From NCBI GenBank assembly GCA_020629355.1, contig JAHDDM010000082.1:1-5956 (forward strand): a stretch of 5,956 nt of DNA, in the 5' to 3' direction. The DNA is from Rhodospirillaceae bacterium (GTDB lineage Bacteria; Pseudomonadota; Alphaproteobacteria; JABSOH01). The notes beneath the pieces were generated by a model, which did not search any database, had not been told where the DNA came from, and was given only the letters and a program-made list of their open reading frames with translations. Shown here piece by piece: positions 1 through 4,743 of this stretch. Position 1 is the stretch's first letter; each line of letters starts with the position of its first letter. A program made the translations under genes and the position numbers.

Positions 1-15
1 GAGCGATAAAAGTGT

Positions 16-58
16 TATAGCCTGTCTCATATAATCAAATTATATGAGACAGGCTGTA
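16..58. repeat. Long near-perfect palindrome (20-bp arms, 3-nt loop)
   Basis: The arms 16-35 and 39-58 are reverse complements with a single G-T mismatch (18/56), and the core 19-35/39-55 is perfect over 17 bp. The loop is CAA. The inner third is A+T-rich (ATATAAT / ATTATAT) and the outer part carries GCCTGTCTC / GAGACAGGC. Neither strand has a T-run directly after the stem. Reading minus, the downstream sequence is ATAACACTTTTATC, so it is at best a weak intrinsic terminator for a transcript coming through from dnaX. It could also be a bidirectional terminator for a gene left of the window, a dispersed palindromic element or a large operator. The palindrome is directly visible; its role is not. 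Confidence 0.85.
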
Positions 59-84
59 CATTAGGTTATTTCAGCAATACTCTA

Positions 85-240
85 CTCTGTCATCCCTGAC
101 TTGATCAGGGATCCATCCATCCTTAGAACTCAAAATAGGCATTTTGCGCAAAATAGACCCCCGCTTTCGCGGGAATAACGAAAAAAAAGTGGCAATGACC
201 CCTGTTTTTACAGGGGTAGGCTGAGGAGATGCGGGAATAA
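85..240. repeat. Cluster of short palindromes and decayed alphaproteobacterial repeat units
   Basis: This stretch downstream of dnaX contains four dyads in succession: ATCCCTGA/TCAGGGAT (92-99/105-112), the perfect 14-bp palindrome ATTTTGCGCAAAAT (141-154), CCCGC/GCGGG (160-164/169-173) and ACCCCTGT/ACAGGGGT (198-205/210-217). GCGGGAATAA occurs twice in direct orientation (169-178 and 231-240). The TCATCCCTGACTTGATCAGG and CCCGCTTTCGCGGGAAT cores resemble repeats scattered between genes in many alphaproteobacteria. On the minus strand the first unit translates to the familiar spurious peptide WIPDQVRDD, so the open frame here should not be taken as a gene. The copies look partly degenerate. 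The dyads are seen directly; the family assignment is from memory. Confidence 0.75.
181..217 (-). terminator. Possible transcription terminator downstream of dnaX
   Basis: Reading the minus strand after the dnaX stop, an 8-bp stem with an AAAA loop (217-198) is followed, after 9 nt, by a run of eight T (188-181). A classic intrinsic terminator has the T-run directly at the stem base, so this is atypical. The hairpin is also part of the repeat cluster, and termination may be incidental. It is the best candidate end for the ffs-dnaX transcript in the window. Confidence 0.3.
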
Positions 241-297
241 TACAACGCTTACCAAACTGACCCATGTTAAGACGAAAGATATACGATGTTCGCTATA

Positions 298-2013
298 TCA
301 GACCTTTTTTTCTTTGTTGGCCAATCGCGTTATTTCCGAACCTGGAAATAAATCGGCCACTTCCTGCATTAAACCATCTTGGCTGATTGTCTCAAGAAGC
401 TGTTGTCTTTTCAGCTTTTCCTGCTCTGCCAGAGTTATCTCTGCTGTTTCTGGCGGATTATCCAGAAGCTGTATCTGCCAAGATTGACCACTAATACCCT
501 GTAGGATACGGCCTAAATCCTGCATCCGTCCATGCTGTTCTTTGGGCAGATAGAGAACAAGGCTGCCAGCAGAAAACTCTACCAACCGTGCCTCTTGACG
601 CAAGACCGAAGCCAAATAGCTTTCACTATTTTCTTCTAAAGCCGACACGCATGTCGCAAAATCATCAATGACCACCGGCACAATCTCTGGCATTGGGGCG
701 GGGTTCTCGGTTTCTTCTAGTGCACGGTCTTCGCTCTCGTCAAGAACAGGAGGCGATTCTGATACAATTTCTGGTTCGGTTTTCGGTTCGACTTTCGGTA
801 TGACAGGCGCACTTGGGGCTTGCGTTACGGGCTTTGGTGCAGGGGTAGGTTGTGCACTCAAAATCTGTTGCGGGGTTGGCACATCCGCCAGATAGTGTGC
901 GCGAATCATTAACATTTCCAGTGCCATAACTGGATCAGGAGCGGTTTTCAATTCATCGGCCCCTTTCAGCAAAACCTGCCACAAACGCGCAAGCTGCCCC
1001 ATGGGGACTTTGGCGGCTATCTGTTGATGCGCCTGTTGATCAGCATCAGCATAATCACCATCAGGGGCTTCTCCGATAACCTTATGTCGCGAAAGTTGAT
1101 GACAAATAGCCAGTAAATCCCGCACGATGCTTAAAGGGTCTGTACCAAGAGTGCGCTCTGAATCGAGAACCCGCAATATCTCTGGCCCGTCTTTTGCCAG
1201 CAATGCCTGCAACAGCGCAAGAACCGCACCAGAACTGGCCTGACCAAGCTGTTCGCGTACATAATCCGCACTTAATGTACCATTACTGCCAGAAAGAAAC
1301 TGATCAAGCATGGACAGAGCATCACGCACAGAGCCTTCTGCGGCGCGTGCAACAAGGTTTAAGGCTTGTGATTCGGCTTGGGCTTCTTCGGAGGTGACTA
1401 CCTGCTCAAGAAACTCTGCCAGTTCCCGTACCTGCACACGGCGTAAAGCGTACCTTTGTGTGCGTGACAGTACCGTTGGTGGAATTTTGCGAATCTCAGT
1501 GGTGGCAAAAATAAAGCGGACATGAGCCGGTGGCTCTTCCAGCGTTTTCAACAAAGCATTGAAGGCTGAAGTCGACAGCATATGCACTTCATCGAGGATA
1601 TATACCTTGTACCGCCCCGAAGCCCGATAGCTTACAGAGCCAATTAAATCACGGATATGGTCAACACCAGTATGGCTTGCAGCGTCAATCTCCTGAATAT
1701 CAAGACTTATGCCTGCGGCAATCTCGGTGCAGCTTTGGCAGTGACCACAAGGTGTTGCGGTCGGGGCATCACTGCTGAGGCAATTTAATCCCTTGGCAAC
1801 GATTCGCGCTAAAGTCGTCTTGCCTGTCCCGCGCACACCTGAGAAGACCAGAGCCTGCGCCACGCGGTCTTGCTCCAGGGCATTCTGTAACATCCGCACT
1901 GTGGCGGCTTGACCAATAATTCCCTGGAAATTCTCGGGTCTGTATTTCCGTGCCAGAACATTTGATCCTGCACTTGATTCGGCGCGGTTCGGACTTGATG
2001 AAGAATCGGACAT
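298..2013 (-). CDS. dnaX: DNA polymerase III subunit gamma/tau (clamp-loader ATPase)
   Basis: This is the clamp-loader ATPase of the replicative DNA polymerase: it loads the beta clamp and tethers the core polymerases. The 571-aa protein begins its conserved part at LARKYRP (20-26). It has Walker A GVRGTGKTT (59-67), a zinc site of C78, C89, C92 and C95, Walker B ILDEVHML (139-146), sensor 1 FATTE (169-173), the SRC-type arginine-finger motif as SRT (183-185) and sensor 2 GSVRDALSMLDQ (227-238). A Pro/Glu-rich linker (about 377-449) leads to a C-terminal tau domain (450-571) with the FPGSEI element near the end. The start is well fixed: an in-frame TGA lies at 2028-2026, the ATG at 2013 is the first ATG after it, and the next Met (41) would delete conserved residues. 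The Shine-Dalgarno is weak (AAGG only 3 nt upstream). ffs lies just upstream. No internal slippery A-run suited to making a short gamma form is present. ybaB and recR, often found downstream, are not within the 297 bp available. Confidence 0.97.
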   Translation of the reverse strand: MSDSSSSPNRAESSAGSNVLARKYRPENFQGIIGQAATVRMLQNALEQDRVAQALVFSGVRGTGKTTLARIVAKGLNCLSSDAPTATPCGHCQSCTEIAAGISLDIQEIDAASHTGVDHIRDLIGSVSYRASGRYKVYILDEVHMLSTSAFNALLKTLEEPPAHVRFIFATTEIRKIPPTVLSRTQRYALRRVQVRELAEFLEQVVTSEEAQAESQALNLVARAAEGSVRDALSMLDQFLSGSNGTLSADYVREQLGQASSGAVLALLQALLAKDGPEILRVLDSERTLGTDPLSIVRDLLAICHQLSRHKVIGEAPDGDYADADQQAHQQIAAKVPMGQLARLWQVLLKGADELKTAPDPVMALEMLMIRAHYLADVPTPQQILSAQPTPAPKPVTQAPSAPVIPKVEPKTEPEIVSESPPVLDESEDRALEETENPAPMPEIVPVVIDDFATCVSALEENSESYLASVLRQEARLVEFSAGSLVLYLPKEQHGRMQDLGRILQGISGQSWQIQLLDNPPETAEITLAEQEKLKRQQLLETISQDGLMQEVADLFPGSEITRLANKEKKV

Positions 2014-2057
2014 TGGCCTTAAAGTTCAAAGAATACAGCACCATATAGCGCATTGGG

Positions 2058-2150
2058 TGGAAGATTGGCATGACCCGCATCGGTCTCGTTACGGCTGCTT
2101 CCTTCCGGATCTGACCGGGTTGGCGAGGGACACGCCCAGCCAACCTTCCA
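2058..2150 (-). ncRNA. ffs: Signal recognition particle RNA, small bacterial type (4.5S)
   Basis: This is the RNA scaffold of the signal recognition particle; it binds Ffh and takes part in cotranslational targeting of membrane proteins. The minus strand carries the near-invariant domain IV core GGTCAGATCCGGAAGGAAGC, with its GGAA tetraloop, followed by AGCC (about 2118-2095). The ends pair as a 12-bp stem: TGGAAGGTTGGC (2150-2139) with GCCAATCTTCCA (2069-2058), with one G-U. CCCGG and CGGG close the domain IV arm. The length, about 93 nt, suits a small alphaproteobacterial SRP RNA, and the exact ends may differ by a few bases. One core base reads A in TCAGATCC where E. coli has G. It lies 44 bp upstream of dnaX with no T-run between them, so part of the transcript probably continues into dnaX. 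A minus-strand open frame across it (2185-1769) is coincidental. Confidence 0.95.
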
Positions 2151-2155
2151 AAAAC

Positions 2156-2185
2156 CTTATAGCAGACCCTAACCCAAGACTTCAA
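2156..2185 (-). promoter_or_regulatory. Sigma-70-type promoter for ffs (and probably dnaX)
   Basis: On the minus strand a -35-like TTGAAG (2185-2180) and a -10-like TATAAG (2161-2156) are separated by 18 bp. The -10 is preceded by TGC, making an extended -10. The expected start, 6-8 nt further on, falls at about 2150, exactly where the SRP RNA terminal stem begins. Upstream bases 2187-2210 are A+T-rich and could act as an UP element. Agreement between predicted start and RNA end supports the call, but no start site has been measured. Confidence 0.7.
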
Positions 2186-2258
2186 AGACTAAATAACTTA
2201 TGCTAGATTGCGAAAAATCATATGCACTCTTTTTTTTTCTCTCCAAGTAGACCTCATC
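2186..2258 (+). promoter_or_regulatory. Divergent intergenic leader of rpe with 18-nt pyrimidine tract
   Basis: This A+T-rich gap lies between the ffs promoter and the rpe ATG and must hold the start of the plus-strand transcript unless rpe is read from elsewhere. A weak candidate promoter is TTCAAA (2181-2186), a 17-bp spacer and TAGATT (2204-2209), each matching four of six consensus bases. Bases 2227-2244 are an uninterrupted pyrimidine run containing nine T. No convincing Shine-Dalgarno stands before ATG 2259; AAGTAG at 2245-2250 is the closest. The -35 candidate overlaps the divergent ffs promoter, so the two could interfere with each other. Confidence 0.35.
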
Positions 2259-2942
2259 ATGCCAAGTACGAGACAGAACATTGTGGCTGCAAGCCTCCTC
2301 GCAGCGGATTTTGCGGCCTTTGCCGATGAGGTTTCTGCGGTGGAAAAAGCGGGAATAGACTGGCTGCATATCGATGTGATGGATGGGCATTTTGTCCCTG
2401 TGATGGCGATTACCGCCCCCACCGTTGCGGCATTGCGGCCACGGACAAAGTTGCCTTTGGATGTTCATTTGATGATCGAGAACCCAAGCGCCCATATTGC
2501 TGATTTTGCCAAGGCTGGCGCGGATTGCCTCACCATTCATCTCGAGGCAGACTGTCATGCCCATCGCACTCTGACCGAAATACGCCGTCTAGGCATAAAA
2601 TCTGGCCTTGCGCTGAATCCTGGTACACCACTTTCACAGGCAGAGCCTCTGTTGCATCTTTGTGATGTACTTCTGATTATGACGGTGAATCCTGGCTTTG
2701 GCGGGCAGAAATTCCTGCATGATCAAGTGCCTAAAATCGCCGCCGCCAGAGAACTCATCGATACAAAGTTCACCGCCAGTAATGAAGCCCGCCCGCTCAT
2801 TTCCATTGATGGTGGTATCAATCCAGAAACCGCCGCTATTTGCCGCTCTGCGGGTGCGGATGTCTACGGTGCCGGCTCGGCAATTTTCGCCGCTGAACAA
2901 CATCAATACGCCGCGCGTATCGCCGGCATTCGCGGAGAATAA
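2259..2942 (+). CDS. rpe: Ribulose-phosphate 3-epimerase
   Basis: A cytosolic TIM-barrel enzyme that interconverts D-ribulose 5-phosphate and D-xylulose 5-phosphate in the pentose phosphate pathway. From ATG 2259 the protein is 227 aa, a normal family length. Family motifs appear in order: ASLLAADFA (11-19), HIDVMDGHFVP (37-47) with metal ligands H37 and D39, DVHLMIENP (68-76) with ligand H70, GLALNPGTPL (116-125), the phosphate-binding MTVNPGFGGQKF (141-152), and SIDGGINPET (182-191) with D185 as the last metal ligand and general acid/base. An in-frame TTG at 2208 would add 17 residues, including a poly-T-encoded stretch, with no family counterpart, so ATG 2259 is preferred. No clear Shine-Dalgarno precedes it; an 18-nt pyrimidine tract (2227-2244) lies just upstream. 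The segment after HFVP (48-56, VMAITAPTV) departs from the usual N-x-T-x-G-P pattern. First gene of the plus-strand cluster. Confidence 0.96.
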   Translation: MPSTRQNIVAASLLAADFAAFADEVSAVEKAGIDWLHIDVMDGHFVPVMAITAPTVAALRPRTKLPLDVHLMIENPSAHIADFAKAGADCLTIHLEADCHAHRTLTEIRRLGIKSGLALNPGTPLSQAEPLLHLCDVLLIMTVNPGFGGQKFLHDQVPKIAAARELIDTKFTASNEARPLISIDGGINPETAAICRSAGADVYGAGSAIFAAEQHQYAARIAGIRGE

Positions 2943-2949
2943 CCAGATA

Positions 2950-4743
2950 ATGGATGACACGCACCTGATCGATCACCACCAAGTATCGCGTATCTTACGG
3001 TACTGGCGGCTGCGGTGCCTGCGCCGAATTCCCTTCACGAGCGGCATGATTTACAATCAAACCGTTGGCAGCCTAAACGCTGGACACGAGCAAATTCCAC
3101 TGCTGTATCTTGGCGATATCGAACGAGGTCAACAGATACAAAATGACCGCTTTCCTCTTGGCCTTGATGAGTCTCTGAGTCTGTTGGATTTTTGGTCAAG
3201 CCGCCATAAACAACCCGAATCAGGTATGCGGCGTTCTGGTTTCTCCTTCCAAGCAATCTATTGGATCAATCGCTTTGACTGGCTGGCGGACCTACACGCC
3301 TTTGCTGAAGATGATCACGTCGAAGAGCCGAGCAATGATGAACTGAATTTCAAAGAAAAAGAGACAAAAAAGACCACCGAACTGTGTGTTAATATTCTTC
3401 AGAGCTGGATTCGCTGCCACCCATACTGGACGCCCTTAGCGTGGCATGTTCCAACGCTGGCACGGAGAATCAATAATTGGCTGTATTTCTACCAGATATT
3501 CTTTGGCTCAAGCGTCAATACTTCTTTCGACAGCGTATTCTTTGCGAGTATCAGCAAGCAGCTTGATCACCTCCACAGCAGCGTTTTACAAGAAACAGAG
3601 GGTTTTGAGCGTATTCTTAGTCTGGCCTGTTGGGTCAATACTGGACTGTGCATCAGTAGCGAAGAAAAGCATCTATCCGAAGGCATTGCCCTGCTTTCGA
3701 TTGAGCTACGCAATCTGTTCAAGAGCAAGCATCAGGAGCTGTTGGCCGCGCCGCGCCTTGTTCACGAAACCCATCATCTTCTGTACCATATCAGCAAAGG
3801 TTTCTTGCGCCAAAGGCTTTCCATACCGCCAGAAATAGCGAATGCCCTTCAGCAACTGGAGGCTCTATTGCAGGAATATAAAACACCAGACAATGCTTTA
3901 GCGCGCTTTCATGGCACTTGTGAACTGCCTGCAAAAAGTATCAAAATCCCGCGAAAAATCATCAAACAGGTAAATACCGTTACGCTGCCTAAGCCAGCAC
4001 TGCTCAAAATCCGCCGTGATGACTTTGAAATTCTACTGGACAACAGTTCCTGTCCGAAAAACAGCGCGACACGCTATAAACATCTCTCGCCTTTGTCGCT
4101 TGAGATTTACGATGGACAGAAACCTTTGGTGATCAACCTTAGCCCACCCACCGACTATACGCTGCTTGATCAACAGGAATATCGCGAAAGTGCTTTCCAT
4201 TCCATGCCTGTACTCGAAGACCCGCCGATAGGCACGATACGCACGGACAGGAATCTTGATGCACAGTACAGCATCAAGACAGAAAGTACGGAACAGGATG
4301 GCGGAGAAATCCAGAGCATCATCTGCCGTCATAATGGCTATCTGAAATCTGTTGGTGGCATATTGGAACGCCGTCTGGATATTTGGCATGATCCTGAGCA
4401 AGGTACCGTTATTCAAGGCCGCGATACTCTGGAGTTCAACGCCGAACCTCGAACGGACAACCCTTTACGCTTGATTAGCGTCTTTCACCTGCATCCAGAC
4501 CTTGAACCCATGCCGCTACAGGGTGGCGGAATGCTGGTACATCGGAAAAAACCCGCCGCGACTTGGCAATTTGCCCCCATTGGACAAACGAGCGCTATCG
4601 GAGCAATCAAGAGCCTAACCCACTACCAAGACGGTCAAGAGCCTAGACCTGTCCACAGCCTGTGGATTGGGCAAGACATTGCCCAAGCGCAAAACCTAAC
4701 CAGCTATTGCAACGAATGGGCGCTATTTCGCGTCAAGAAATAA
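2950..4743 (+). CDS. Heparinase II/III-like family protein (divergent, alphaproteobacterial)
   Basis: A 597-aa protein that I place in the heparinase II/III-like family because it follows the layout of the alphaproteobacterial members found beside purH. An alpha-helical N-terminal half carries FDWLADLHAF (109-118), CHPYWTPLAWHVPTLARRIN (156-175) and helices to about 320. A beta-rich C-terminal half carries KHLSPLSLEIYDG (377-389), RESAFHSMPVLED (412-424), RHNGYLKSVGGILERRLDIW (460-479), the HLHPDLEP element (513-520) and EWALFRV (589-595). Family members are polysaccharide lyases or uncharacterised; no substrate can be assigned here. H261, H378 and H417 match family histidines, but the GGHxSRSP-like segment reads KHQELLAAP (260-268) and the usual VNCG reads INLS. 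No signal peptide or membrane helix is seen, so a cytosolic location is inferred. The ATG at 2950 follows rpe by 7 bp with GGAG 12 nt upstream; the frame is open further back only inside rpe. The family is fairly sure, the function unknown. Confidence 0.8.
   Translation: MDDTHLIDHHQVSRILRYWRLRCLRRIPFTSGMIYNQTVGSLNAGHEQIPLLYLGDIERGQQIQNDRFPLGLDESLSLLDFWSSRHKQPESGMRRSGFSFQAIYWINRFDWLADLHAFAEDDHVEEPSNDELNFKEKETKKTTELCVNILQSWIRCHPYWTPLAWHVPTLARRINNWLYFYQIFFGSSVNTSFDSVFFASISKQLDHLHSSVLQETEGFERILSLACWVNTGLCISSEEKHLSEGIALLSIELRNLFKSKHQELLAAPRLVHETHHLLYHISKGFLRQRLSIPPEIANALQQLEALLQEYKTPDNALARFHGTCELPAKSIKIPRKIIKQVNTVTLPKPALLKIRRDDFEILLDNSSCPKNSATRYKHLSPLSLEIYDGQKPLVINLSPPTDYTLLDQQEYRESAFHSMPVLEDPPIGTIRTDRNLDAQYSIKTESTEQDGGEIQSIICRHNGYLKSVGGILERRLDIWHDPEQGTVIQGRDTLEFNAEPRTDNPLRLISVFHLHPDLEPMPLQGGGMLVHRKKPAATWQFAPIGQTSAIGAIKSLTHYQDGQEPRPVHSLWIGQDIAQAQNLTSYCNEWALFRVKK

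Noticed and set aside
71..265. Minus-strand open frame of 64 codons in the repeat region
   Set aside because: It runs through the palindromic repeats and encodes the repeat-derived WIPDQVRDD peptide; there is no Shine-Dalgarno, and its composition is explained by the repeats.
668..1525. Plus-strand open frames opposite dnaX
   Set aside because: They are antisense to conserved DnaX regions or the low-complexity Pro/Glu linker, with repetitive Ser/Gly translations and no ribosome sites.
1769..2185. Minus-strand open frame of 138 codons overlapping the dnaX 5' end
   Set aside because: It crosses the entire SRP RNA and then dnaX in another frame, and its start overlaps the ffs promoter. It is a coincidental frame.
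2208..2258. TTG start adding 17 residues to Rpe
   Set aside because: The extension includes residues encoded by the poly-T tract, has no counterpart in the family and lies close to the divergent promoters. ATG 2259 gives a normal-length enzyme.
2169..2564. Minus-strand open frames opposite rpe
   Set aside because: They are antisense to strongly conserved rpe codons, show no recognisable domain, and mirror the rpe coding pattern.
2698..2949. Upstream extension of the heparinase-like frame into rpe
   Set aside because: The frame is open by chance inside rpe. The ATG at 2950, 7 bp after the rpe stop, starts a protein that fits the family's N-terminus.
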